Translations under genes and position numbers: made by a program
DNA from: Liolophura sinensis
Lineage: Eukaryota > Mollusca > Polyplacophora > Chitonida > Chitonidae
Assembly (NCBI RefSeq): GCF_032854445.1
Contig: NC_088307.1
Span: 28,550,484-28,614,483 of the forward strand
Direction of reading: 5' to 3'
Length of the DNA stretch: 64,000 nucleotides
Shown: piece after piece, positions 1 to 14,000 of the stretch
Numbering within the stretch: the first letter of the stretch is position 1
Layout of the letters: the number at the start of each line of letters is the position of its first letter
Notes under the pieces: generated by a model
Database searches by the model: none
What the model saw: the letters and a program-made list of their open reading frames with translations, nothing else
Told to the model about the DNA's origin: nothing

Positions 1-590
1 TTGCAGTTTTACAGCAGTCAGTGTCACAGTGTTACAGCAGTTAGTGTCAATGTTACAGCAGTCAGTGTCGCAGTTTTACAACAGTCAGTGTCACAGTTTT
101 ACAGCAGTCAGTGTCGCAGTTTTACACCGTCATGTCACTGTTTTATAACAGTCAGTGTTGCAGTTTTACAGCAGTTAGTGTCGCTGTTTTACAGCAGTCA
201 GTGTGGCTGTTTTACAGCAGTCAGTGTTGCAGTTTTACAGCAGTCAGTGTCGCTGTTTTACAGCAGTCAGTGTCGCTGTTTGACAGCAGTCAGCTTTGCA
301 GTTTTACAGCAGTTAGTGTCACAGTGTTAAAGCAGTTAGTGTCACAGTGTTACAGCAGTCAGTGTCGCAGTTTTACAGCAGTCACTGTTGCTGTTTTACA
401 GCAGCCAGTGTTGCAGTTTTACAGCAGCCAGTGTCGCTGTTTTACAGCAGTTAGCGTCGCAGTTTTACAGCAGTCAGTGTTGCTGTTTTACAACAGTCAG
501 TGTCACAGTTTTACAGTAGTCAGTGTTGCAGTTTTACAGCAGTCAGTGTCTCTGTTTTACAGCAGTTCGTGTCATAGTTTTACACTGTCA
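1..590. repeat. Minisatellite, 23-bp unit
   Basis: About 25 units of the form TTTTACAGCAGTCAGTGTCG in the Ig-gene intron downstream of exon 1900-2018. It continues off the left edge. Confidence 0.9.
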
Positions 591-689
591 AACTATGACA
601 AGAGTCTGTATCAAAAATTCAAAAATCAGTGCAAAATTTGACAAGTTTGTTTCAAAGTGTTTCAGGGAGACATAGGTCAAAGTTTTAGT

Positions 690-1012
690 GTCAAAGTTTT
701 ACAAGTCTATGTCAAATCATTACTTGCTCTACTGTCAATGTTTTACAAGTCCGTGTCAAATCACTACTTGCACTACTGTCAATGTTTTACAAGTTCATGT
801 CAAATCATTACTTGCTCTACTGTCAATGTTTTACAAGTCCATGTTAAATCATTACTTGCTTTACTGTCAATGTTTTACAAGTTCATGTCAAATCATTACT
901 TGCTCTACTGTCAATGTTTTACAAGTCTGTGTCAAATCATTACTTGCTCTACTGTCAATGTTTTACAAGTCTGTGTCAAATCATTACTTGCTCTACTGTC
1001 AATGTTTTACAA
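690..1012. repeat. Minisatellite, 44-bp unit
   Basis: About seven units containing CAATGTTTTACAAGT and AAATCATTACTTGCTCTACT. Related in part to the neighbouring arrays through TTTTACA and GTGTCAAA blocks. Confidence 0.88.
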
Positions 1013-1862
1013 CTGTCAGTATCAAGGTTTCACAACCATTTGCATCAAAGTATTACAGCAGTCAGTGTTGAAGTCTTACAACCGTTTGCGTCAAAGTATT
1101 ACAGTGTCGCTGTTTTACAACAGTCAGTGTCAGTGTGTTGAAGTTTTACAACCATCTGTGTCAAAGTATTACAGCAGTCAGTGTGGAAGTTTTACAACCA
1201 TTTGTCAAAGTATTACAGCAGTCAGTGTCAAAGTATTACAGCAGTCAGTGTTGAAGTTTAACAACCGTTTGTGTCAAAGTATTACGGGAGTCAGTGTCAA
1301 AGTATTACAGCAGTCAGTGTTGAAGTCTTACAACCGTTTGTATCAAAGTATTACAGCAGTCAGTGTTGAAGTCTTACAACCGTTTGTGTCAAAGTATTAC
1401 AGCAGTCAGTGTTGAAGTCTTACAACCGTTTGTGTCAAAGGATTACAGCAGTCAGTGTTGAAGTTTAACAACCGTTTGTGTCAAAGTATTAAGGGAGTCA
1501 GTGTCAAAGTATTACAGCAGTCAGTGTCAAAGTATTACAGCAGTCAGTGTCAAAGTATTACAGCAGTCAGTGTTGAAGTCTTACAACCGTTTGTGTCAAA
1601 GTATTACAGCAGTCAGTGTTGAAGTCTTACAACCGTTTGTATCAAAGTATTACAGCAGTCAGTGTTGAAGTCTTACAACCGTTTGTGTCAAAGTATTACA
1701 GCAGTCAGTGTTGAAGTCTTACAACCGTTTGTGTCAAAGGATTACAGCAGTCAGTGTCAAAGTATTACAGCAGTCAGTGTTGAAGTCTTACAACCGTTTG
1801 TGTCAAAGGATTACAGCAGTCAGTGTTGAAGTCTTACAACCGTTTGTGTCAAAGTTTTCCAA
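1013..1862. repeat. Minisatellite, 46-bp unit
   Basis: About 18 units alternating TATTACAGCAGTCAGTGT and TTGAAGTCTTACAACCGTTT. The array stops about 35 bp from the donor of exon 1900-2018. Confidence 0.9.
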
Positions 1863-1899
1863 CAGTCTGTGTTAAAGTATCCGCACAGGTGTGACTTAC

Positions 1900-2018
1900 C
1901 CAGAACTGTTACGTAGGCAGATGCTGACACATTGTTGAAGTCTGTGATCACATTACACAGGTATGTCCCCTCATCAGTCTTGATCACGCCACTGATATAC
2001 AGCTCCTGGCCGCCACGC
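1900..2018 (-). CDS. Ig gene exon: Ig domain 5, second half
   Basis: This 119-nt exon follows a CATTGTAG acceptor and ends at a GTAAGT donor in phase 1. It completes domain 5 with LYISGV, TDEGTYLC and an NVS sequon. The donor at 1894-1899 faces directly onto the minisatellite filling 1-1862, so the next exon is beyond the window. Confidence 0.75.
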
Positions 2019-5000
2019 CTACAATGTTAGCAACGTTACCCCCATTACTCTTACTTAGAGATACAGATCAATATTTTCTGTGTTTTACATCATGATTAAG
2101 AATATTTCACTCCTATGAGGGCAGTTAGGTCGATGTGCGAAGCAAACAGATCCACCTCAAACTCCTGAGTAAATGTCTAGGCGAAAGCACAGGGAGCTGG
2201 ATTCACAGCCATATTCAGGTGAGGTTCCTGAGTCTGAACACACTTTGACTCTTTAGCACAATCCTTTCTGTGCAATGAGTTTAACATTATGAATGCAGAT
2301 GAGCAATGTAGATAAACAAAATAGAAATATTCTATATACACCTCCCAGATGGTCTACTTATGACAGCAACACATAATTGTTTGAATTCCTTTGTTTTGCT
2401 CTTTTGCTCATGAACTTGGTCAATTAGTTATGATTTTCAGCAGTATTCAACATAAAATAACATGAAGCTGTTGAACTCTTGACATAAAACCATGATCATT
2501 CAACAGTTCTACATTCAGAGTATTTTCAATTGGTAAAGGTATCACCGGCCAATCATTTCTCAAAATGATAACCAATAATTTCCATGCTCTAAGTGAATTT
2601 TCTTACGCCACTGTTGTTCGGTCAGAAAGTTGTAGAGGTGCTCCATCTTTGTACCATCTGATCACAGGTGAAGGGTTGCCTTTAACCAAACACCGCAGGG
2701 TCAGTAGTTCCCCTTTAATCAGCTCCTGACCAGTAGGGGGCTCTGTAAAAATAGCTCCACCTGGTGGGAGATACCAGTGAAGTTGTAAAATGAATTATCA
2801 TGCAGTATGTACAATTACATTACAGTAAAACCACTACTGATACATTAGCATCCTTGTGGTGAACAGGTGAGGCATTATGACAGGCCTGTGACAGACAGCT
2901 GAGCTATTATCCTGCCTTCTGCCTGGCTTTGTACTGTGAAGTCCACACATTTTGGTTTCTTTTCCAGCTCTAAACACCTGAGCTATTATCTTACCCTCTG
3001 CCTGCCTTTGTACTCTGTAGTCACACAGGGTGCTGGTCCTAACCCAGACTGGGAAACCTGAGCTATTATCTTGCCTTTTGGCCACTGGTTACTGGAGTTT
3101 ACCTTTGAGCTGCCAAGAAACACTGAGGTCCAGGTTCAAACTTGCTGTAATCAGCTGAGTTATCATTACCTTAGCTTTGGGAAACCAATGATCTGTAATC
3201 AGGGGAGTTAATATTACCTTACCTTTGGAAAACCAATGATTTGTAATCAGGTGAGTTAATATTACCTGAGCTTTGGGAAACCAATGATCTGTAATCAGGG
3301 GAGTTAATATTATATTAGCTTTGGAAAACCAATGATCTGTAATCAGATGAGTTATACCTTAGCTTTGGAAACCAATGATCTGTAATCAGGTGAGTTAATA
3401 TTACCTGAGCTTTGGGAAACCAATGATCTGTAAGCGAGTGAGTTAATATTACCTGAGCTTTGGGAAACCAATGATCTGTAATCAGGTGAGTTAATATTAC
3501 CTGAGCTTTGGAAAACCAATGATCTGTAATCAGGTGAGTTATACCTTTGCTTTGGGAAACCAATGATCTGTAATCAGGGGAGTTATACCTGAGCTTTGGG
3601 AAACCAATGATCTGTAATCGAGTGAGTTAATATTACCTGGGCTTTGGGAAACCAATGATCTGTAACCAGGTGAGTTGATATTACCTGAGTTTTGGAAAAC
3701 CAATGATCTGTAATCAGGTGAGGTAATATTACCTGAGCTTTGGAAAACCAATGATCTGTAATCAGGTGAGTTAATATTAGCTGAGCTTTGGGAAACCAAT
3801 GATTTGTAATCAGGTGAGTTATACCTGAGCTTTGGAAAACCAATGATCTGTAATCGAGTGAGTTAATATTACCTGAGCTATGGAAAACCAATGATCTGTA
3901 ATCAGGTGAGTTAATATTACCTGAGCTTTGGAAAATCAATGATCCGTAATCAGGTGAGTTAATATTACCTGAGCTTTGGGAAACCAATGATCCGTAATCA
4001 GGTGAGTTAATATTACCTGAGCTTTGGAAAACCAATGATCTGTAATCAGGTGAGTTAATATTACCTGAGCTATGGAAAACCAATGATCTGTAATCAGGTG
4101 AGTTAATATTACCTGAGCTTTGGAAAACCAATGATCCGTAATCAGGTGAGTTAATATTACCTGAGCTTTGGGAAACCAATGATCCGTAATCAGGGGAGTT
4201 AATATTACCTGAGCTTTGAGAAACCAATGATCTGTAATCAGGTGAGTTAATATTACCTGAGCTTTGGAAAACCAATGATCTGTAATCAGGTGAGTTATAC
4301 CTGAGCTTTGGGAAACCAATGACCTGTAATCAGGTGAATTAATATTACCTGAGCTTTGGGAAACCAATGATCTGTAATCAGGTGAGTTAATATTACCTGA
4401 GCTTTGGAAAACTAATGATTTGTAATCAGGTGAGTTATACCTTTGCTTTGGGAAACCAATGATCTGTAATCAGGTGAGTTAATATTACCTGAGCTTGGGA
4501 AAACCAATGATCTGTAATCAGGTGAGTTAATATTACCTGAGCTTTGGAAAACCAATGATCTGTAATCATGTGAGTTAATATTACCTGAGCTTTGGAAAAC
4601 CAATGATCTGTAATCAGGTGAGTTATACCTTTGCTTTGGGAAACCAATGATCTGTAATCAGGTGAGTTAATATTACCTGAGCTTTGGGAAACCAATGATC
4701 TGTAATCAGGTGAGTTAATATTACCTGAGCTTTGGAAAACCAATGATCTGTAATCAGGGGAGTTATACCTGAGCTTTGGGAAACCAATGACCTGTAATCG
4801 AGTGAGTTAATATTACCTGGGCTTTGGGAAACCAATGATCTATAATCAGGTGAGTTAATATTACCTGAGCTATGGAAAACCAATGATCTGTAATCAGGTG
4901 AGTTAATATTACCTGAGCTTTGGGAAACCAATGATCTGTAATCAGGTGAGTTAATATTACCTGAGCTTTGGAAAACTAATGATTTGTAATCAGGTGAGTT

Positions 5001-8000
5001 ATACCTTTGCTTTGGGAAACCAATGATCTGTAATCAGGTGAGTTAATATTACCTGAGCTTTGGGAAACCAATGATCTGTAATCAGGTGAGTTAATATTAC
5101 CTGAGCTTGGGAAAACCAATGATCTGTAATCAGGTGAGTTAATATTACCTGAGCTTTGGAAAACCAATGATCTGTAATCACGGGAGTTAATATTCCCTGA
5201 GCTTTGGAAAACCAATGATCTGCAATCAGGTGAGTTAATATTACCTGAGCTTTGGAAAACCAATGATCTGTAATCAGGTGAGTTAATATTACCTGAGCTT
5301 GGGAAACCAATGATCTGTAAACGTACCAGTGACAGAGAGACGAGCAACACGCGACGTTCTTGACTGAGGAACTGAGCGGTCATTGATGGCCACACAGATG
5401 TAGTCGTCGGCGTCTTCCTGCTGGACATTCGAGAAGAACAGGTCTTGTCCTCCTGAGAGGGTAAAGATAACAGATACGGCAAACTCCCCGCTACGTATCA
5501 CAACTGGTGATGACCCCTTGTACCAGGTCACCGTCGCTGGAGGGATGCTGTTGGGTGGGGTACAGAGGAGTCGGGCAGTTTGCCCGGCGATGGCGTGAAT
5601 GTCCTGAGGCTGTTGAACAAACTCCAATCCCAATCCTGTAATACAGAAAAAATTCGAATCCCAATACTGTAACACAGAACAAACTCCAATCCCAATCCTG
5701 TAACACAGAACAAGCTCCAATTCCTATCCCATAGCACAGAACAAACTCAAACCCCAATCCTGTAACACAGTACAAACTCCAATCTCAAACCTGCAATGTA
5801 GAACAAACTACAATCCCAATTCTATAACACAGAACAAACCCCAATCTCAATCCTGTAACACAGAACAAACTCCAATTCCAATCCTGTAACACAGAGCAAA
5901 CTACAATCCCAATCCTGTAACACAGAACAAACTACAATCTCAATCCTGTAACACAGAACAAACTCCAATTCCACACCTGTAACACAGAACAAACTCCAAT
6001 CTCAATCCTGCAATGCAGAACAAACTCCAATCTCAATTCTGCAATGCAAAACAAAGTCCAATCTCAATCCTGTAACACAGAACAAACTCCAATTCCAATC
6101 CTGTAACACAGAACAAACTCCAATCTCAATCCTGTAACACAGAACAAACTCCAATCTCAATCTTGCAACGCAGAACAAACTCCAATCTCAATCCTGCAAC
6201 ACAGAACAAACTCCAATCTCAATCCTGTAACACAGAACAAACTCCAATTCCAATTCTGTAACACAGAACAAACTCCAATCTCAATCCTGCAATGCAGAAC
6301 AAACTCCAATCTCAATCCTGTAGCACAGAACAAACTCCAATCTCAATTCTGTACCACAGAACAAAAATTCCAATCCTGTAACACAGAACAAACTACAATC
6401 CCAATCCTGTAACACAGAACAAACTCCAATTCCAATCATGTAACACAGAACAAACTACATTCCCAATCCTGTAACACAACACAAACTCCAATTCCAATCC
6501 TGTAACACAGAGCAAACTACAATCCCAATCCTGCAATGCAGAACATACTCCAATCTCAAACCTGTAACACAGAACAACTACTTCTCATGGCATCTCCATT
6601 TATGTAAAAATCTATTCACTTTCACAAAATACTAAGTATTTTAAAGAGTTTGTCTAAACCTCTGAACAGTTTACTGCACTAAACTGTGGTTCATCTTAAT
6701 AATTTTTATTTTGATACAATATTTGATGAATTTCCCCTGACGTTAAATAAGCTCCCAAAATTAAAACTTCGAGCAGGAGTAAAGATTTTAAAAGTTGCTG
6801 CAGGTACAAATTTGTAAACATAGTGTATTTCTGAAAAATAGTCTGCTTTGTCTGCCCGACCAATATCCTTTCCAGTTGAAAGGAGAAATGAAAGTGAAAG
6901 AGAATATCTGTTGCTTACTTGGGACTTGGAGTGTCATGTATCCACTTGAGATGCTGCCCATGCTGTTTGTACCTTGACACAGGTACAAGCCTCCATCGCC
7001 GAGGGCAACAGACGAGAACTGCAACGTTCCGTTAACAAGGACAGATACTCGTTCCCCATTGGTCACTTCCACGCTGTTGTGCAGCCAGCGTACTCTAGGC
7101 ACGGGGTTACCTTCTACCACACAATCCACAGAAAGCGGTCGGCCTTCTGGGGCGAAAACTAGAGAAGGCGGGGAAATAACAAGGCTGGGTGTGGTATCAG
7201 GAACTGCAACCAATCAAAAATCAGGATTATAAAATCTGTGCATCGTCAGGTTGTTGGCATGTCATCTATGAAAAAATTCACGCAGGACCAACCTAAACGT
7301 TCCTATATAAGCACAGCTAACAGCTTCCTACCTCCAAGACCCCATAACGGTTGGGGATGGGTAATGTCAAAGATCGGTTAGGAAAACTTGGAGTGAAGCA
7401 ACATACTTCATGTTTGGGGGGCCTCCGTGGCTCAGTTGGTTAGCGCGCTAGCGTGGCGTGATGACCCACGAGTCTCTCACCAGTGCGGTCGCTGTGATTT
7501 CAGGTCCAGCTCATGCTGGCTTTCTCTCTGGCCGTATTTGGGAGGGTCTGTCAGCAACCTGCAGATGGTCGTGGGTTTCCCCCGGGCTCTGCCCGGTTTC
7601 CTCCCACCATAATGCTGGTTGCCGTCGTATAAGAGAAATATTCTTAAGTACGGCGTAAAACACCAATCAAATAAATAAATAAATACTTCATGATTTATAT
7701 ATGCATGAAATGTCCCCAATTTCCCTCGCTGATAAAAGTGACATTTCACACAGTTAGATAACACCTTTGCAGTTACACTTTGATATTTCACACACAGATG
7801 CCATGATGTTGAAAAAAAAATTAACACTTTATTTAATGATGTTCCAATACCTGAGCTCAGAGGGATGATGCCATAACACAGGTATGGTCAATTTGTACAT
7901 GCATATAAACATGTATGACCTTCTATATACACATCTGTGTTGGCCTGCAGCTGAAAAACATTTCTTAATTTGTTCTGATACACAAAATCATCATATTGTC

Positions 8001-11000
8001 AAAATATAAGAAATAAATAGACAACTGCGCAGTGAAGGTTGAATATAATGTATATCTGGCTCTGGTGAAAGGTGGAAGAATTTCTTGCTCCAGCAATATT
8101 TATGGTACTGATCCCTCCCTCTACAACATTCTCAGTGTACTGTGTCCCTGGCACAGTTGTTCAATAGTGATAAGATTTAACATCAGATTTAAATTTAAGC
8201 CAAGTTTTCAGTTATGTTTACTTATTCATTTATATGACTGGTGTTTTACGCCATACTCAAGAATATCCTCAGTTTTGTATTTAGCCCCCAAAATAATTAC
8301 AACAGTATATTAAATATGAACTAAACCTGCTGCTTTTATATTTTGACTTCGGGGAACTGTATTTGCTGCTGAGTTTGGCTAAAATTTTACATGTAAAATA
8401 TGACTAGCTAATCCACTTTTCAACAACTGCGCTCAGGCCATCATTCACTTTCTGAAAACATGGGTTTAACTTAACTTTCAAATCAAATTTCTTAACAAGG
8501 TTTATCATCTACTGAGTGTTATTATACAAATAAATTCCCTACCTGTGAGAGACAAGAAAGCTGGTTCACTCCTCTTCACAACACCTGCTAACGTGTTCTC
8601 CAGCACACACCTGTAAACACCTGTTAACGAGTTTTCCACAACGAGCTGTAACCTGAGGGAGAACTGCTTTCCCAGTCTCAGAGGGTCGATGTCACCGTAT
8701 GAGGCATTTTGCTGATCTCCCGCGAGAAACTGGCGGCCGTCTTTTTCCCAGAATGCACTGGGATTGGGTGCGGCACGGCCAGTGATACACGTCAGGATAA
8801 CATTCTCACCTGGGGAAGCCTTAATGGATGATGGTGATGACACAAACTCTTCAGTGTCTGCAAATACATTCATTCATATTTTCTTTTACAAAAATGTTCC
8901 ATGAATATTAATAATGTCTTGAAGCTCAGTCTGCCAAAGACCCCTGACCTTCCACAACTCACAGTATGTACACGGCAAGATCCCGGACCTTCCACAACTC
9001 ACAGTATGTACACGGCAAGATCCCGGACCTTCCACAACTCACAGTATGTACATGGCAAGATCCCGGACCTTCCACAACTCACAGTATGCATCTGTCAAGA
9101 CAAATGACTTTCCACACCTCATAGTATTTACCTGAGAGCACCTGACCTTCCAGTATTTACAGTATGTACCTGACAAGACTCCTGACCTTCACCAACTCAC
9201 AGTATGTACCTGACAAAAACTGACGTTCCATAACTCACAGTATGTAACTGACAAAACCCCTGGCCTTCCACAACTCACAGCATGTACCTGAGAAAACCCC
9301 TGACCTTCCACAACTCACAGCATTTACCTGACAATACCCCTGACCTTCCCCAACTCACAGCCTTAACCTGACAAGACCCCTGACATTCCATAACTCACAG
9401 CATGCATCTGCCAAGACTCCTGATCTTCACCAACTCACAGTATGTAACTGACAAAACCCCTGGCCTTCCACAACTCACAGCATGTACATCTGACCTTCAG
9501 TAACAAATAATCTACAATTTCATCCCAGGCTTTAAGCTGCTCAGATCCTTGGTTCTGAGAGTTGTCTTATTGTTGGAAAGGTGTTTTGGGGTATATTTCG
9601 AAGGTTTAAGGAGGCCCTACTAAGAAGATATGTTGTATAAAGGAGATTATTTCAGCCATTAATTTGCTCTTTTTTGGGTGAAGCTTTCGGGCATGTACTC
9701 GAGAAGGGCATGATTTCGGGGTGCACAAATGAACATAAACACGCTGTCTGACTGATGAGTTCAAAGACTTTTAATCACCCCACAATGATGTTATGTTAAA
9801 CTTACAGGCTTCTATAACTGTAGCTGATCGACCTTCCGACGTTAAAAAGTTGTCACTGGAGACATTACACGTGTACAAGCCCAGGTCTGAGAGCTGCACC
9901 CTGGGAACGAGGAGGGAGTGGTTTGCAAAGACTGACGCAGACGCTCTTACAGGTTCTCCACCAAATGTCCACCTGTACAGCAAGGTACCAGTCACAGCTT
10001 CATCCTGGGCCAAACAGTCCAGGCGAACATCTTGACCAACAACAACGGCAGTATTTTGCGGTGAAGCAGTGAATTCTGAAAAATACATTTGAAACACAAT
10101 CACATGATATACATGGTGAGCCTCTCTGTTGTTCTCCTCTCCTCACTCCCCAAAGAAATCTTTACTGATGACAAAATAACAATTTGAACCATACGGTATA
10201 CACTAAATGATCATACCCTTTGTCCATGACTAACTTGCTTATTTTCCCCGATTCTCAGAATTGTATGCAGCATTTACATGTATGACACCTAACACAGCTC
10301 CCTAACACACGTGCTACAAGTATGGTTAACCTTCAACCACTTTTCAACCACTAAAGAACATGTACCTTTTTTTGTATATTTTTGGCTATGAAAATGATGA
10401 CAATTTGCTTGTGTCATTAAAGAAGCAAGATTCAAAAAACTGTGCAACTTATTTCTCTACCTCCATTAAGTTCTCTCAAAATGTTTCAAAACACTGGCTG
10501 CTGAGGTGGTCTAAATAACTAGGGTCTATGGTGAACTGATTCCTACCCTGACTCTAACAAGCAAAGTGTTCCATTTTATTTATGGAATAAATGAATTTTA
10601 TTTATACCCGGGAATATTTCACTCAAACATATACAACGGCGGCCAGCATCATGATGGGAGGGAAACTGGGGAGAGCCCAGGGGAAAGTCACAACCATCCG
10701 CATCTTCCCATGTTTGGCTGGAGAGAAAGCCAGCAATTCTCTGCGACGGCATTGGTGAGAGGTTCCTGGGTCCATGCACTGCGCTGGGGGGCTAATGCCG
10801 TTGCCATGGAGGCCCCGCAAAGCATTCCAATATGGCTGGATAGCTTAGTCTGTTGAGAAATAGGGCTGTAGACACTCACAGTCATGAGTTTGTGTCCAGC
10901 TAGGAGTTTTTAGTTGGTCTCAATTTATATGAGTTGGAAATTTATTTACCAGATTTTTATCGTGCTAGCACAGTATAATGACCCACGAGTCTCTGTGCGG

Positions 11001-14000
11001 TCGCTGTGAGTTCAAGTCCAGCTCATGCTGGCTTCCTCTCCGGTCATACGTGGGAAGGTCTGTCAGCAACCTGCGGATTGTTGTGGGTTTCCCCCGAGCT
11101 CTGCCCAGTTTCCACCCACCATAATGCTGGCTGCTGTTGTATAAGTGAAATATTCTTGAGTACAGCGTAAAACACCAATCTAATAAATAAATAAATATTA
11201 TATTGACAATTACAAATAAAATGCATTCTACTAAGTAAAGATGAAATAACGATTCACTGCAGCTACAAAAACAACTACATTATATGTGGTGTTCTCTTCT
11301 TACTTACAGTTTTTTTTCTTCTTTAAGCCTATTAATGTACATATATGTATATAGCTAGAACAAAAAATGCTGCCGCATGTAGGGTCATTCATGCATGCAG
11401 ACTAAAAATATTACACGTAACAACCCTGCTTTATGAAAATGTTTTTACAGGTGAATGTACATCAGTAGATTAAGCGCGTCAAACAACACCATGTCAAACA
11501 AAAGTACGTTATGAAATACTCGATCATCTTGACCCGATTCATAGCTAGACATGTGGCCGGTTTTGGCTTGTTTAATCTTCCTTGATCATCTTGATCCGAT
11601 TCATAGCTAGACATGTGGCCGGTTTTAGCTTGTTTAATCTTCCTTGATCATCTTGATCCGATTCATAGCTAGACATGTGGCCGGTTTTAGCTTGTTTAAT
11701 CTTCCTTGATCATCTTGATCCGATTCATAGCTAGACATGTGGCCGGTTTTAGCTTGTTTAATCTTCCTTGAATGGGATGGTTTTAATAATAAGGCATCCG
11801 TTACATGGACACATAGATTCTGAATACTCTGTTTAGCCTGGTTACCCTGTAAAAGTGTACTTTCAGAAAATGATACTGATGCTAGCATTTAAGTATTTCT
11901 GACACGAACATAATCAAACTTAATTTACAAGCGAAATGTGTCACTTGAAATATCTAAAGTACAAGAACTACATTAAGGTGAAATACAATATTTGTGTTTT
12001 AGGTCCAAAAGGTTGTGTCAAGAATGGCCCACTTTTGACATGGCCCGCTTATGACACGGCCCAGCCCGCTTATGACACAGCCCAGCCCGCTTATGACATG
12101 GCCCACTTATGACACGGCCCAGCCCACTTATGACACAGCCCACTTATGACATGACCCACTTATATTTACACCTTTGAATAATGATTGTATTTATTTATCT
12201 GAGCGGTGTTTTGTTGCCACACACAAGAACATCTGATTTTATATATTCGATTTTTATATGGCATCACAGTGGAAACTAAGCAGAACACGGGGAAAACCAT
12301 GCAACGACCATCTGCAGGTTGCTGGCATCCAGGCCTTCCCATGTACAAGCGGGGAGGAAGTCAGACTGAGCTTGTGAGAGGCTCCTGAGTCACTGTCCTG
12401 TGAACAACTGTCAACACTTTTGCAGGTAAACTACATAATCATTCAAATCCAACTTTGATTTCTGGTCCAACTGCAGCTTGAAGTTCGCAGGTTTGTCCGG
12501 TAGGTTTGTCAGGTAGGCATGTCAGGTAAGTTTGTCAGGTAGGCTTGTCAGGTAGGTTTGTCAGGTAAGTTTGTCAGGTAAGTTTGTCAGGTAGGCATGT
12601 CAGGTAAGTTTGTCAGGTAGGCTTGTCAGGTAGCTGAAGGCAGTGATTTACTCTGGGCACGGAAGTATCCTCCATCATCCAGCACTACCTGTACCATAAA
12701 CCACACAGCACTACCTGTACCATAAACCATACAGCACTACCTGTACCATAAACCACACAGCACTTCCTGTACCATAAACCACACAGCCACACAGCACTAC
12801 CTGTACCATAAACCACACAGCCACACAGCACTACCTGTACCATAAACCACACAGCACTACCTGTACCATAAACCACACAGCACTACCTGTACCATAAAGC
12901 ATACAACACTAACCGTACCATAAACCACACAGCACTACCTAAACCATACAGTAGTAGGTGACATATCACAAATGCTCTCGTCATAGCGTTCCTTTGAGAA
13001 CAGGCCCTGGTCTACACTGCCATGTTAGGGTCATACCTGTACAGCTGTTTAGGCAACCTTTTAGGCTTCCCAACTGGTGGGTGGCCAAACTAATGCTGCT
13101 GTATTAAAACTAGCAAGTAAAGTTTTTAAAAACTTGGGTTGTTTACCAATAAAATTTTGCCTGCTAAGGTTGACAAATTTCTTTACATCAGACTTAAAAG
13201 CTTTCAGGGTCAAAGAAAGAAACTTTGTACTATCAGTACTATCAGCCTGGGTTCAAACCTCCGACTTCATCCCCCCAAAGAGGTTAGGATTGAATAGAAG
13301 GCATTAGTATATGTACATGGACAGGGAGTGCGGTCACCCCTCACTACCCCCCCCTTCCCGACCATCCTTCGCCCCTCTATACTGCTTGATGAAAATACTG
13401 CCACATACATGTACTTCATATTATAAATAGACTTCTCCAAACCCAGAATCAATGGATGAAACAGATGACCCTGTGAAACAGTGACACCTTCCCAGGTGAC
13501 TCACACATGTACATCTAATTAACTTTTCCCAATACAGGTGTGCTGGATTATTAATAACCAATTAGATGGTACTTTCACTCAGGTAATGATGTCAGTACTG
13601 CAGAACGTCCCAGTATATGTGCTGTTTTTGTCTGGTTGGGTGTTCCAAAAAATGAGCTTTTGTCAGCATAGATTATAGTTATTCATTCATTTAGTAGATT
13701 GTGTGGAGCCTCTGTGGCTGAGGGGAGGTTAGCACGCCAGCAAGGGGCAATGACCCAGGAGCCTCTCACCAATGTGGTCACCCTGAGTTCAAGTCCAGCT
13801 AATGCAGGTTTCCCTGTCTTGAGGCCGTCATTAGGAAGATGTGCCTTCATATAAGACATCAATCAACTGAATAAATAAATTAGGTTGAAGTTTTATGCTC
13901 TCATGGTCAAATGCAGGTTCTAATTTGTGTCCCCTTTAATTTATTAGATTTGGGCTTAGGAATTTTAAGCATAAAGACATTAAGAAACCAGACAGTAAAT

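Noticed and set aside
7428-7505. Functional tRNA gene
   Set aside because: Boxes A and B are tRNA-like, but the sequence does not fold as a tRNA and continues into the SINE body with an A-rich tail and target-site duplication.
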